Source: Romboutsia_C sp015668195 (lineage in GTDB: Bacteria > Bacillota > Clostridia > Peptostreptococcales > Peptostreptococcaceae). From it: 42,021 nt of DNA. Made by a program: the position numbers and the translations under genes. The first letter of the stretch is position 1; every line of letters starts with the position of its first letter. This document shows positions 13,441 to 22,103 of the stretch, piece by piece. The DNA is taken from assembly GCF_015668195.1 (NCBI RefSeq), contig NZ_JADPFC010000011.1, forward strand, positions 1 to 42,021. Reading direction: 5' to 3'. Under the pieces are notes generated by a model that searched no databases, had not been told where the DNA came from, and saw only the letters and a program-made list of their open reading frames with translations.

Positions 13441-15340
13441 AAATGAGGAAGAGCAGGTAGATAAAATACACCTGCTCTAAAGAAAAAATAAATAATAATA
13501 ATATTGTAAAATGTTTAACATTACATAAATATATTACACAAAATATCTAAAATGAAAAGATATTAGTGAAATTATATCAATTGAATAAATAAAAATCAAA
13601 TAAAAGTACCTATAATATATTTTTTATTTATAAAAGTGAAAGAGCAGGTACATTTTATATACCTGCTCTAAAGACAAAATTAATGATAATGTAAAATGTT
13701 TAACATTACATAAATATCTTAAAAAGAATACAAATAAAAAGATATTATCCAAATTATACCAACTGAAAAAATTAAAATCAAATAAAAGTACCTATAGGAA
13801 ATTTATTAAAAGGAGTTTAAAGAGTGAATGGAAATGGATTTGATTTAACAATATCTGTTATTTCTTTAGTTATATTAATTATGTCGTTGATTTTATCTAT
13901 TCAAACTAAATGAAAGAAATAATAGACTTTATTTATCTGCTTATAAAAAGGGAGAAAGCAGATATAAATAATATATCTGCTTTCTGGACTATTTTCAGCA
14001 ACTATTCTTTATAAAAATACTAATAAATGACTCAATTCAAAAAATGAATTGAATATCTTAAATGAAAAGATATTAGTGAAATTATATCAATTGAAAAAAT
14101 TAAAATCAAATAAAAGTACCTATAGTATATTTTTTATTATAAATAGGAGAGAGCAGGTATATAAAATATACCTGCTCCATAAAAGAACAAACGACTTAAC
14201 TCAAATAAATGACTTAAATCTCTACACAAAGTAAAAAGTGTATTAATAAAAACTTCACGTAATAAACCCCAATATCTTAATAAAAGATATTATCCAAATT
14301 ATACCAATTGGAAAAATTAAAATCAAATAAAAGTACCTATAATATATTTTTTTATTTAGAAAAGTGAAAGAGCAGGTATATAAAATATACCTGCCCTAGA
14401 GAACAATGAACAATGCAATTTAAATGATTTGCACATTACATAAAGTAAGAAGTGTATTTATAAAAATACTACGTAATAAACCCCAATATCTTAATAAAAG
14501 ATATTATCCAAATTATACTAATTAAAAAAATTAAAATCAAATAAAAGTACCTATAATATATTTTTTTATTTAGAAAAGTGAGAGAGCAGGCATATATAAT
14601 ACACCTGCTCTCTGGGCTAAATAAAATTAAATTAAGTAGAATATGAATCTTTGTAAACTTTAAAAAAATCTAAAGTTAAAAAGTATTATATCAACAACAT
14701 TAAATAAAATCAAAGAATTATACCTATAATATAATTTTTATTTATAAATGGATAGAGCAAGTATATAAAATATACCTGCTCTATAACGAAAAATGAATAT
14801 GCAACTTAAATTATGAATTTAAGTCTCTAAAAAGTAGAAAGTGAGAAGTTTGTGTATATAAACAACACACAATAAACCCAAATATCTTAGTAAAAGATAT
14901 TATCCAAATTATACCAATTGAAAAAAATAAAATCAATTAAAAGTATCTATAGGAGATTTATTAAAAAGAGAAAGAGCAGATATAAATAATATACCTGCTC
15001 TCTCAGTTCAGCAAAATATGAAATATATATAAACTTTAAGAAAACCTAAAGTTAAAAAGTATTATATCAATAACATTAAATAAAATCAAAGAATTATACC
15101 CATAATATATATTTTTATTTAGGAAATGGAAAGAGCAGGTATATAAAATATACCTGCTCTTTAGACAAAAACGAATAATTCAACTCAAATTAATGAGTTA
15201 AATATTTACAAAAAGTAAGAAGTGTATTTACAAATACCATGTAATAAACACCAATATCTTAATAAAAGATATTATCCAAATTATACCAATTGAAAAAAAT
15301 AAAATCAATAAAAAGTACCTATAGGAAATTTATTATTAAC
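13441..15340. repeat. Array of nine long hairpins with repeated promoter-like boxes
   Basis: Nine inverted repeats share the stem AGAGCAGGTATAT / ATATACCTGCTCT with a 3-5 nt loop: 13450-13478, 13641-13669, 13953-13985, 14151-14177, 14369-14397, 14581-14613, 14753-14783, 14971-15003 and 15130-15162. Most are preceded by an AATATCTT-N4-AAGATATT palindrome, a conserved AT-rich block (ATTATACCAATTG, ATTAAAATCAAATAAAAGTA) and a box, CCTATAATATA or CCTATAGGA. The hairpin begins about 20-30 nt after the box. No T-runs follow, so they are not ordinary terminators. Two boxes lead into genes (13824 and 15361). They may be regulated promoters with leader hairpins, binding sites for the Myb-like protein, or substrates of the HUH protein. 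Confidence 0.85.
13824..13913 (+). CDS. 29-residue single-pass membrane peptide
   Basis: GTG start with AAAAGGAG at 8-nt spacing. The peptide is MNGNGFDLTISVISLVIL continuing to a polar QTK end: a short polar head, about 20 hydrophobic residues and a lysine tail. The layout is like holin-like or type I toxin peptides of Firmicutes phages. It is the only ORF inside the hairpin array and is driven by a CCTATAGGA-type box, with hairpin 3 just downstream. No antisense RNA is evident. Confidence 0.5.
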   Translation: MNGNGFDLTISVISLVILIMSLILSIQTK

Positions 15341-15360
15341 AAAGAAAGGGTCGTGAATAT

Positions 15361-16137
15361 ATGGAAAATAGAAAATGGAGTAAAGAAGAAATAGAATACC
15401 TACAAGATAAATGGGGAATTGATTCCATAAAAAATATGGCAAAGAAGTTTAATAGGACAGAATTAGCTATAGTAACAAAAGCTAATCGTTTAAAGTTAGG
15501 AGCATATTTAGAAAATGGAGATTATATAACATTTAATGAATTATTAAATGCATTAAGTACAAAACCAAGATTTTTGAGAGAAAAATTAATAAAAAATGGA
15601 TGCCCAATAAAATATAAGCGTGTTAAGAATAACAAATTCAAAATCATATATATAAAAGATTTTTGGAAGTGGGCAGAAAACAATAAACATATATTAGATT
15701 TGTCTGAATTAGAAAGAAATACATTAGGTAAAGAGCCGAACTGGGTAGACCAAAAGAGAAAAGAAGATATTGAGATAAATGAAAAAACTAAGATATATCA
15801 TAGATGGACACCTAAAGAAGATGAATACTTAGTATTTTTACTAAGGCAGCATAAATATACATATGAAGATATATCTATTAGATTAGGCAGAGGAATAGAA
15901 ACTATTGCAAGTAGGATAAAACACAAAGGAATAAAGGAAAGACCATTAACTGCAACAACAAGATGGAGTAAAGAAGAAATAGAAATATTAAATAAATGTA
16001 TAAAAGAAAAAATTCCATATGAAATTATATCAAAAGAAATAAATAAAACGACTAAGCAAATAAGAGCTAAATTGTACAAGCTCTATGGTACAGAGAGTTT
16101 TAATAAAGTAAATGAAATATTAAAAAATGCTAGTTAA
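15361..16137 (+). CDS. DNA-binding protein with three Myb/SANT-like repeats
   Basis: 258 residues. Three related segments of about 45 residues are seen: RKWSKEEIEYLQDKW (about 3-50), HRWTPKEDEYLVFLL (about 147-195) and TRWSKEEIEILNKCI (about 200-250). Each has spaced tryptophans/aromatics and a recognition helix such as IASRIKHKG or IRAKLYKLYG. A middle segment (55-120) looks like a winged or excisionase-type helix-turn-helix. It should bind DNA at several sites in a row. The ninth unit of the hairpin array is its leader, so self-regulation and binding across the array are plausible. It may be the early-to-middle switch. Confidence 0.65.
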   Translation: MENRKWSKEEIEYLQDKWGIDSIKNMAKKFNRTELAIVTKANRLKLGAYLENGDYITFNELLNALSTKPRFLREKLIKNGCPIKYKRVKNNKFKIIYIKDFWKWAENNKHILDLSELERNTLGKEPNWVDQKRKEDIEINEKTKIYHRWTPKEDEYLVFLLRQHKYTYEDISIRLGRGIETIASRIKHKGIKERPLTATTRWSKEEIEILNKCIKEKIPYEIISKEINKTTKQIRAKLYKLYGTESFNKVNEILKNAS

Positions 16138-16250
16138 AAAAATTAAAAATATAAAAATAAATGTTCATAAATTCAGTTTTAAAAATGAATTTTAATATCT
16201 TAGAAAATTAAAATACGTTCATTAATAAAAATGAACAAGGAGAATTAAAT
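16138..16250. promoter_or_regulatory. Leader with GTTCATT inverted repeat
   Basis: The inverted repeat GTTCATT-AATAAAA-ATGAAC lies directly before the GGAG ribosome site of the next gene. An AATATCTTA word like that in the hairpin array occurs upstream. It may be an operator. Confidence 0.35.
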
Positions 16251-16487
16251 ATGGACAGTATAGAAGCATTAAAACATAGGGTTAAAGAACTTGAAAAAGA
16301 AAATAAAGAGTTAAAAGAAGAACTAAGTAAATTTAAAAATAAAAAAAGAGGAAGAAAAAATAAGTTTGAAGTTCATGATATAGAGTCAATGAAATTCTAT
16401 AGATTTCAAGGAAAATCATATAGAGAGATTGCTAGTATATTTAAATGCTCTACTGGGTTAGTACATAAACTAGTAAATAAAAAATAA
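16251..16487 (+). CDS. Small coiled-coil / resolvase-type HTH protein
   Basis: 78 residues. The N-terminal half is a leucine/glutamate coiled coil (IEALKHRVKELEKENKELKE). Then comes a basic KKRGRK linker and a C-terminal helix-turn-helix like that of Hin-type recombinases (FQGKSYREIASIFKCSTGLVHKLVN). There is no recombinase catalytic domain, so it is a small DNA-binding regulator. It has its own leader and a GGAG ribosome site. Confidence 0.65.
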   Translation: MDSIEALKHRVKELEKENKELKEELSKFKNKKRGRKNKFEVHDIESMKFYRFQGKSYREIASIFKCSTGLVHKLVNKK

Positions 16488-16504
16488 TAAAGGGGTGAGT
16501 AGCT

Positions 16505-16819
16505 TTGAGTAATAAACATAAGCCTACAGTATCTATATTAGATGAAGAATTTGAAATAAGTGAATTTACTACATTAGATCAATCAGAGGTTATAAAAGAC
16601 TTAGCGAAACAAATAAAGCAAAATAACAAAGACATAAGTGATATAGAAGCTATTAAACAGGCAGAAAAAGAACTACAAGGTAAAATATGTTCAAAATGTG
16701 GAGTAGCTATAAAGACAGAACCAGTAGAAATGACAATAAATGGTGAGACACATTATTTCCATGATGCTTGTTCTATTAATCCAGAAGTTAATTTCAATAT
16801 GGTAAAAGAAAATGAATAG
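16505..16819 (+). CDS. Small protein with a zinc-binding C-terminus
   Basis: 104 residues from a TTG behind GGGGTGAG. The N-terminal 60 residues are acidic and helical. Near 76-80 CSKCG and near 96-102 YFHDAC provide Cys/Cys/His/Cys ligands, suggesting one zinc site. Such small zinc-ribbon proteins are common in phage early regions, with unknown role. The stop overlaps the next start. Confidence 0.55.
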   Translation: MSNKHKPTVSILDEEFEISEFTTLDQSEVIKDLAKQIKQNNKDISDIEAIKQAEKELQGKICSKCGVAIKTEPVEMTINGETHYFHDACSINPEVNFNMVKENE

Positions 16820-16952
16820 CATACAAAATAAAGCAAGTGAACACTTAAAGAAGCAAAAAGAATTACTTAATACATATACAAAAGAAGAAGATAAGAAGCT
16901 TATAGAGATAGCGATAAACAAATATAAAAAAATAGCGAAAGGAGAGATATAA
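16812..16952 (+). CDS. 46-residue helical early protein
   Basis: Overlaps the preceding stop by eight bases. It starts MNSIQNKASEHLKKQKELL and ends with a lysine-rich helix. No domain recognised. Tight packing and codon use match its neighbours, so it is probably translated by coupling. Confidence 0.5.
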   Translation: MNSIQNKASEHLKKQKELLNTYTKEEDKKLIEIAINKYKKIAKGEI

Positions 16953-16954
16953 AA

Positions 16955-17212
16955 ATGGATGTTAAGCAACTTGCTAAGGCAAATAAACTACATGAAGAAA
17001 TAAAGGAATTAGATAGTTTCATAAATGCTGCTAGTAAAGTATGGACTGGGAAATTAGAAAGTAAGGGTGGTATTTTTAAATTTATATCTAATTCGTATGG
17101 AGCTATAGCCTCGGAAGAATTTGAAATGAATACTGATATAAAAAATAGAGTACTTGATGTATTAAGGGAATATAAGTTAGAGCTAGAAGAAGAGTTTAAA
17201 AATATTAAATAG
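16955..17212 (+). CDS. Small early phage protein, unknown
   Basis: 85 residues with a strong ribosome site (AAAGGAGAG). An N-terminal helix (AKANKLHEEIKELDSFINAA), a short strand-rich middle and a C-terminal acidic helix. The pattern resembles small hypothetical proteins often seen in Clostridial phage early operons. I cannot name a function. Confidence 0.6.
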   Translation: MDVKQLAKANKLHEEIKELDSFINAASKVWTGKLESKGGIFKFISNSYGAIASEEFEMNTDIKNRVLDVLREYKLELEEEFKNIK

Positions 17213-17222
17213 GAGAAAGATT

Positions 17223-17384
17223 ATGAAGAAGCTTAAGAAATTGACTAGAAAGCAGAAAGAAATATTAATGGAGAATGAATTAGATCCTAGAGAATATTTA
17301 TTAGAAAGACAAGATGATAAAAATAGTATATATACATTTGTACATAGAGAAACAAAAGAAAAACTAGAGTTAAGTTACAAATAG
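17223..17384 (+). CDS. DUF6906-like small protein
   Basis: 53 residues: MKKLKKLTRKQKEILMENEL, then LDPREYLLERQDDKNSIYTFVHR ending in a short strand. The KLTRKQKEIL...LDPxxYL pattern is that of a very common small Firmicutes phage family (DUF6906) of unknown role. It has AGGAGAAAG as ribosome site and is in the middle of the early operon. Confidence 0.65.
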   Translation: MKKLKKLTRKQKEILMENELDPREYLLERQDDKNSIYTFVHRETKEKLELSYK

Positions 17385-17415
17385 TATCTTTACAATATGA
17401 AACGAGGTGAAAAAA

Positions 17416-17541
17416 ATGTTTGGAATATCAAAAAAGAAGTTAATAAGTAACTATGAAAATCAGATAGAAATAAGAGATGTAAGAATAAAAAAGAAATGTG
17501 AAGCTAAGATATTAGAACTAGAGAAGCGATATTTAGATTAA
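17416..17541 (+). CDS. 41-residue basic coiled-coil peptide
   Basis: Starts MFGISKKKLISNYENQIEIR and continues as a charged helix. The ribosome site is GAGGTG with 6-nt spacing. No domain recognised. It may be a small DNA- or protein-binding early factor. Confidence 0.45.
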   Translation: MFGISKKKLISNYENQIEIRDVRIKKKCEAKILELEKRYLD

Positions 17542-17545
17542 ATAT

Positions 17546-17665
17546 ATGGAGGAGGTGAATATTAACATAAGAAGTATATTAGGAGTTGTATATATAATAG
17601 CAATTGTACTCGGAGGTTTAGAGGTATTGGTAGCTATAAGTGATAAAAGAAAAAATAGTCGGTGA
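17546..17665 (+). CDS. Small single-pass membrane protein
   Basis: 39 residues from the ATG, or 36 from the in-frame GTG three codons later. GGAGGAG lies between the two and fits neither well, so the start is unsure. One hydrophobic helix (about residues 9-30) is followed by a basic end SDKRKNSR. Role unknown. Confidence 0.45.
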   Translation: MEEVNINIRSILGVVYIIAIVLGGLEVLVAISDKRKNSR

Positions 17666-17671
17666 TTAGAA

Positions 17672-17833
17672 ATGAAATATGAAGTTAAAGAAGTTGTTTG
17701 CGATTATGGAATATATGAAAATGATAAGTTAGTTTTAATAGTAAATGATTATTATAATGCAAAACTTATTGTAGATATATTAAAAATAGATACTGAAAAG
17801 AAGAGATATCAAAATCCAATACAGTATAGATAG
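17672..17833 (+). CDS. 53-residue early protein, unknown
   Basis: MKYEVKEVVCDYGIYENDKL then VLIVNDYYNAKLIVDILKID. This alternating strand/helix pattern is typical of small early phage proteins. The ribosome site is GGTGATT. No family assigned. Confidence 0.5.
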   Translation: MKYEVKEVVCDYGIYENDKLVLIVNDYYNAKLIVDILKIDTEKKRYQNPIQYR

Positions 17834-17852
17834 TAAGGACGTGTGATAGATA

Positions 17853-18233
17853 ATGTATAGCAATATGAAAAGAAGTGAATCTACAGAGCAAATGGCTCTG
17901 ATAGACTGGTGCAATGTTAATAGATGTGTTTATCCTGAATTAGATCTAATATATAAAATATCTAATGAAGGAAAAAGAAGTGTGCATCAAGGTAAGAAGT
18001 TTAAAAGAGAAGGATTAAAAAAGGGTGTACCTGATTTATGCCTTCCAGTTCCTAGTGGGATATATCATGGCTTATATATTGAGTTGAAATATGGAAATGG
18101 TATAACTAGCAAAGAACAAAAAGAATGGATAAAGAAGCTCAATGATCAGGGATATAAAGCAGTAGTATGCAATGGATTTGAAGAAGCTAGAGACACAATA
18201 AAAGAATACTTAGATAATAAGAAGGTGATATAA
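17853..18233 (+). CDS. VRR-NUC domain nuclease
   Basis: 126 residues, the whole length of the domain. A PD-(D/E)XK-type core is visible as GVPDLCLP (about 62-69) and YIELKYG (about 77-83). The N-terminal EQMALIDWCN helix and KISNEGKRS motif are typical of phage VRR-NUC proteins. Family role: a structure-specific nuclease, often next to late regulators and terminases in Firmicutes phages. It may process branched DNA before packaging. Confidence 0.88.
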   Translation: MYSNMKRSESTEQMALIDWCNVNRCVYPELDLIYKISNEGKRSVHQGKKFKREGLKKGVPDLCLPVPSGIYHGLYIELKYGNGITSKEQKEWIKKLNDQGYKAVVCNGFEEARDTIKEYLDNKKVI

Positions 18234-18806
18234 GTGAAAGCATTTGATATAAATGTAGAAAATAGAGCTAAAGAAATATCAAAAGAAGTAGTTAAAGAAG
18301 TTATGAAAGAGACTATGGATGAAAAATACATAAATAAAATGGCTGGAGAAGTAGCTGAAAGGGCAGTATATAAGATATTAAATAGAGGCAAAGACTGGAG
18401 ATTTAAGAATACCAAGTTGCTAATGAGAAACTATAAAAGTTTAAAGCAACATATCTTAAATGAAAAAGATGAAATAAAAATACTTTATGCAGATATGGAT
18501 GAAGACTATGTAAAAGTGGATTATATGTGGTTAGAAAGTATTATAAAAAGCAAAGGAAAGACTATTCAAATTTTAAAATATGTAGATGAACAATTAGAGT
18601 ATTTAGAGCGAAAATATAAAGAAAGAAAACAATATGAAAGATATAAAGCATTTGAGTTATTGTTAATAGAAGGTAAAAGTAATATAGAGATGCAAAGAGA
18701 AATAGGATGCAGTAAGAATATGCCAAATAAGTGGACTAATGAAGTGGTTAGAGAGCTTAGTGTACTTCTTTGGGGAATAGATGCTATTTGTATGCATGTG
18801 GGATAA
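18234..18806 (+). CDS. ArpU/RinA-like late transcription regulator
   Basis: 190 residues from GTG (AGAAGGTG ribosome site), directly after the nuclease. Helical throughout. The C-terminal part AFELLLIEGKSNIEMQREIG then CSKNMPNKWTNEVVREL resembles sigma region 4 or ArpU-type helix-turn-helix domains. ArpU/RinA proteins activate late gene expression, and this gene is the last before the packaging operon. That position supports the call. Targets could be the TATTGTAAA/TTTACAATA inverted repeat at 19061-19101. Confidence 0.65.
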   Translation: MKAFDINVENRAKEISKEVVKEVMKETMDEKYINKMAGEVAERAVYKILNRGKDWRFKNTKLLMRNYKSLKQHILNEKDEIKILYADMDEDYVKVDYMWLESIIKSKGKTIQILKYVDEQLEYLERKYKERKQYERYKAFELLLIEGKSNIEMQREIGCSKNMPNKWTNEVVRELSVLLWGIDAICMHVG

Positions 18807-19172
18807 GTTGGGGACAAGTGGGAGTTTACTTAGGGAATTTAAAATGTTAATATGATAATATAGCAAAATTATACTTAATGAGAAAAAGAGAAATAGAGGT
18901 TTTAGTCTATATAGTCGATTAGGGTAATAATAGACTTAAAACTAAGTTTCTAATTAAAAGACGAGATAATATAATCTGGTCTTTTTTTATTTTCAAAAAT
19001 AGATCATTAATAAAAGTAAATATAGGCTAGGCTTTATTTTTACATAGGAAAGATATTATATATTGTAAAAATAGAATTAAGTATTATATTAATTTACAAT
19101 ATGTAAACTAAAATCTAGAGTCTAATATTAAATATATATAAATATAAGTTTGATATAGAAAGGATAATGATA
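18807..19172. promoter_or_regulatory. Early-late boundary region
   Basis: A structured gap. AGTCTAT / ATAGACT arms lie at about 18903-18935, a terminator AAAAGAC-GTCTTTTTT at about 18956-18988, and an inverted repeat TATTGTAAA (19061-19069) / TTTACAATA (19093-19101) downstream. The last may be an operator for the late regulator. No convincing -35/-10 pair was found. Confidence 0.45.
18956..18990 (+). terminator. Terminator ending the early operon
   Basis: Hairpin with outer arms AAAAGAC / GTCTTTT and inner AGAT/ATCT, one mismatch, followed by TTTTTTATTTT. Confidence 0.7.
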
Positions 19173-19433
19173 ATGACATATATATATAGAATAAGTATGA
19201 GTGATGGACAAGAACATATAAAGCATTATGAAGGTATTGATATTAAAGATCTATGTGAATATATAGATCATATGAGATGGATAAGTATCAATGAACATTT
19301 AAGTATAGCAACACATCATATTGTATCAATAGAATGTATAGCAACATCAAACAAAGGTATTGCAACTATACTGAGAGATGATGAACATACTATAAGACAG
19401 TTAAATAAATATTTAAAAGACATAAAAAAATAA
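19173..19433 (+). CDS. Small protein upstream of the packaging genes
   Basis: 86 residues from the second ATG, which is 9 nt from AAAGG; the first ATG is only 3 nt away. Sequence MTYIYRISMSDGQEHIKHYE begins a mixed strand/helix fold. No family recognised. It lies alone between the early terminator and the GC-rich region before terS. Confidence 0.5.
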   Translation: MTYIYRISMSDGQEHIKHYEGIDIKDLCEYIDHMRWISINEHLSIATHHIVSIECIATSNKGIATILRDDEHTIRQLNKYLKDIKK

Positions 19434-19530
19434 TTTGGGTCCTTCTGAGGGGGTGGAGGCCTTGCGGGTATAGCTAACCCCAAAGTAAGGCTCAGTAAAA
19501 TTAAAAAAAAATACGTTACAACGTTACAAA
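19434..19530. other. Candidate cos / packaging start region
   Basis: A GC-rich island (GGGTCCTTCTGAGGGGGTGG then AGGCCTTGCGGGTATAGC) stands out in the AT-rich genome immediately upstream of terS. Next to it is a tandem 8-mer repeat, ACGTTACA-ACGTTACA (about 19512-19527). Lambda-like gpA/Nu1 terminases cut a cos site beside the small-subunit gene and bind nearby repeats. Exact cut positions cannot be read from sequence. Confidence 0.5.
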
Positions 19531-19565
19531 AAATAACTTGAAAATTTAGGTGAGGAGGAGGCTGT

Positions 19566-20105
19566 ATGTCAGTTAAATACAAGGAAGAAGGCGAAAAGTT
19601 AATCGTAAACACCGAAGCACTTTGTGCATTGCTTTCTGTAACACGAATGACAGTAAAAAGATGGGCCGATGAAGGATGTCCAAAGCACAGCCGAGGGTGG
19701 TGGGATTTGGCTGATGTTTTAAAGTGGAAAGGTATGGTTGGGACTGGAAACCTAAAATCTGTTAAAGATTCTAAGGACATGAGTTTTAAAGAGAAGAAGT
19801 TATATTATGAGATGAAATACAAAGAAGCTCAAGCAGAAAATATGTATTTAAAAAATTCAATAGCTAAAGGTGAGTATTTAAAGCGAGATGAGGTAATAGA
19901 TGAACTCAATCGCTTTTTTGTTGTATTAAAAAGAAGTCTTATGGGACTTAGTAGAAAGATAGTAACAGATATAGGTTTAATTGTTGGCCAAACAACTGCA
20001 AGAAAGATAGAAAGTCAAATAAAAGAAGTTATAGAAGATGCATTAAGTCAAATGTGCATAAATGGAGTTTATGAGCCACCAAAATCTAAAAAAATTAAAG
20101 GCTGA
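19566..20105 (+). CDS. terS: Terminase small subunit (Nu1-like)
   Basis: 179 residues. An N-terminal excisionase-like winged helix (about 13-52) is seen with TEALCALLSVTRMTVKRWAD and GCPKH, as in lambda Nu1. A central helical part and a C-terminal region (about 100-170) would contact the large subunit. It recognises packaging DNA in front of its own gene and recruits TerL. GGTGAGGAGGAGG precedes the start. Its end overlaps terL by about 35-44 bp in another frame. Confidence 0.85.
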   Translation: MSVKYKEEGEKLIVNTEALCALLSVTRMTVKRWADEGCPKHSRGWWDLADVLKWKGMVGTGNLKSVKDSKDMSFKEKKLYYEMKYKEAQAENMYLKNSIAKGEYLKRDEVIDELNRFFVVLKRSLMGLSRKIVTDIGLIVGQTTARKIESQIKEVIEDALSQMCINGVYEPPKSKKIKG

Positions 20106-21909
20106 TGAATGGTCTACATGGCTTTCTAAGAGTCTAAAAATATTAAAACCACCTGAAAATCTAAGTGTTAGTCAATTCTCAGATAAACATAGAATATTAG
20201 ATTCAAAGACTTCGGCAGCACCTGGTCCTTGGAGAACTAGTACAACACCGTATTTAGAAGGAATTATGGATGCTTTTAATGATAATGAAGTAGAAGAAAT
20301 TATATTTTGTAAACCTACTCAGGTTGGAGGTACAGAGGCTATGAATAATATGTTAGCCTATGTAATAGCACAAGATCCTGCTCCAGCATTAGTTGTTTAT
20401 CCAACTTTGGATTTAGCAGACTATGCTAGTAAAAACAGGATTCAACCTATGGTGGAATTAGCACCACAGTTAAAATCTAGATTTCAAGAAAAAGATTCTA
20501 AAGTTTTAGAATTACAATTCAATGGAATGTATGTTGTTTTATCTGGAGCGAATTCCCCTGCATCATTAGCATCTAGGCCAATAAGATATTTATTTTTAGA
20601 TGAAGTTGACAAATATCCACCTAACTCTGGAAAAGAAGCTGACCCTATTTCATTAGCAAGAGAAAGAACGAAGACATTTGCATACAATAAAAAGATATTC
20701 CTAACATCAACGCCTACTGTAAGAGATGGTAATGTGTGGAAGGCATTTGAAGGAGCAGATGAAAAAAGATACTATTATGTACCATGTCCTCACTGTGCGA
20801 CATATCAACAATTTAAGTTTAAACAAATTAAATGGCCTAAAGGTATAGATGTAAGCGAAGTAATAAACTTAACATATTATGAGTGTGAGAAATGTAAAGG
20901 AAAAATTAATGATGGTCATAAAATGAATATGCTTAGAAATGGTAAATGGAAAGCTGAAAATAAAAGCTCAAGTAGAAAAAAACTAGCATTTCATTTAAAT
21001 ACAATATACTCTCCTTGGGTTAGGTTTGGAGATATAGCATATGAGTTTTTAAAATCTAAAAACTTTCCTGATATGCTTCAAAACTTTGTAAATTCATGGC
21101 TTGCAGAACCTTGGGAAGAAACTCAACTAAAACTTAATTCAGATGTTGTAATGGAAAGACAAAGTGAATATGAGGAGTTTATAGTTCCAGATAAGGCTCA
21201 AGTACTTACAGCTGGTGTAGACGTTCAAAAAGAAAAACTATATTACACAATAAGAGCTTGGGGACCAAATTATACATCTTGGAATATAACACATGGTGAA
21301 GTATTTACCTTTGAAGACATAGAAGAAAGAATGAATGCTATATATAAAAATAAAAATGGAGATGTATTTCAAATATCACTTTGTTGTATAGACTCAGGGG
21401 ATAGAACAGAGGAAGTCTATGACTTTTGTTACTCAAATAGCGATTGGGTTATGCCTGTTAAAGGTGCTAGTAATCAAATGTTTACTAGGTATAAAATAAG
21501 CACAATAGATAAAATAAGTTCTAAAGCACATGGTATGAGATTAGTAATAGTAAATACTAATCAATATAAAGATACTATAGCAAGTAGGCTTATTAGGTCA
21601 AATGGAACAGGAAGTTTTATGGTCTATAAAAAATGTGATCTAGATTATGCGCAACAAATAACTAGTGAGCATAAGGTTAAAGTTAAAAAAGGTGGTAGAG
21701 AAGTTGAAGTTTGGAAAACAAAAACAGCTCATGCAGACAACCATTATTTAGACTGTGAAGTCTATGCCTGTACAGCAGCAGACTTATTAAATATAAGATA
21801 TCTCAAAGAAGATGAAGAAGAACCTATAGTTATCAATGCACAAGAAAAAAATAAAGATGAACACAATAATAATAACGGATGGATTAATAATAAAGGAGGT
21901 TGGATTTGA
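20062..21909 (+). CDS. terL: Terminase large subunit (lambda gpA family)
   Basis: Up to 615 residues; ATG 20071 is an alternative start, and neither has a good ribosome site. ATPase half: Walker A-like KPTQVGGTE (about 89-97) and Walker B LFLDEVD (about 177-183). A Cys4 zinc-like pair follows: CPHC (about 239) and CEKC (about 273). C-terminal nuclease half: TAGVDVQKEKLYY (about 387), then IDSGDRT and HADNHYLD. This is a full-length gpA-type motor/nuclease that makes cos ends, which fits the GC-rich region upstream. It overlaps terS, as is common for co-translated terminases. Confidence 0.95.
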   Translation: MEFMSHQNLKKLKADEWSTWLSKSLKILKPPENLSVSQFSDKHRILDSKTSAAPGPWRTSTTPYLEGIMDAFNDNEVEEIIFCKPTQVGGTEAMNNMLAYVIAQDPAPALVVYPTLDLADYASKNRIQPMVELAPQLKSRFQEKDSKVLELQFNGMYVVLSGANSPASLASRPIRYLFLDEVDKYPPNSGKEADPISLARERTKTFAYNKKIFLTSTPTVRDGNVWKAFEGADEKRYYYVPCPHCATYQQFKFKQIKWPKGIDVSEVINLTYYECEKCKGKINDGHKMNMLRNGKWKAENKSSSRKKLAFHLNTIYSPWVRFGDIAYEFLKSKNFPDMLQNFVNSWLAEPWEETQLKLNSDVVMERQSEYEEFIVPDKAQVLTAGVDVQKEKLYYTIRAWGPNYTSWNITHGEVFTFEDIEERMNAIYKNKNGDVFQISLCCIDSGDRTEEVYDFCYSNSDWVMPVKGASNQMFTRYKISTIDKISSKAHGMRLVIVNTNQYKDTIASRLIRSNGTGSFMVYKKCDLDYAQQITSEHKVKVKKGGREVEVWKTKTAHADNHYLDCEVYACTAADLLNIRYLKEDEEEPIVINAQEKNKDEHNNNNGWINNKGGWI

Positions 21910-22103
21910 TGAGAGATAGGTTAAATTCAATAGAAAATGCTATTGACGCTATTGAAAATGGAGCTCAAGAATACCAAATAGGAACTCGAAGAGTAAAAAG
22001 AGCCGACCTAAAAACATTATATGATGAAAGAAGAAGACTAAGAGCTGAGTTAAATTCAAGTGAAGGGTGCAGTACAAAAGTAGCTGTATTTGATAGCAGA
22101 TAA
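21909..22103 (+). CDS. Head-tail joining protein (gpW-like)
   Basis: 64 residues from ATG 21909, which overlaps the terL stop (ATGA) and sits 9 nt from GGAGG. Sequence RDRLNSIENAIDAIENGAQE then YQIGTRRVKRADLKTLYDER is typical of lambda gpW-type proteins. gpW seals the filled head below the portal. Lambda has the same gene order A-W-B. Confidence 0.88.
   Translation: MRDRLNSIENAIDAIENGAQEYQIGTRRVKRADLKTLYDERRRLRAELNSSEGCSTKVAVFDSR

Noticed and set aside
14049..14234. 61-residue ORF in the hairpin array
   Set aside because: It runs across repeat boxes and a hairpin, has no ribosome site and encodes the repeat sequence itself.
13441..15340. CRISPR array
   Set aside because: Repeats are 100-250 bp apart, the intervening sequence is itself conserved, and repeat arms are inverted hairpins. 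No cas genes are present.
19316..19780. Minus-strand 154-residue ORF over terS
   Set aside because: Shadow of terS and the GC-rich region, with Pro-rich low-complexity sequence and no ribosome site.
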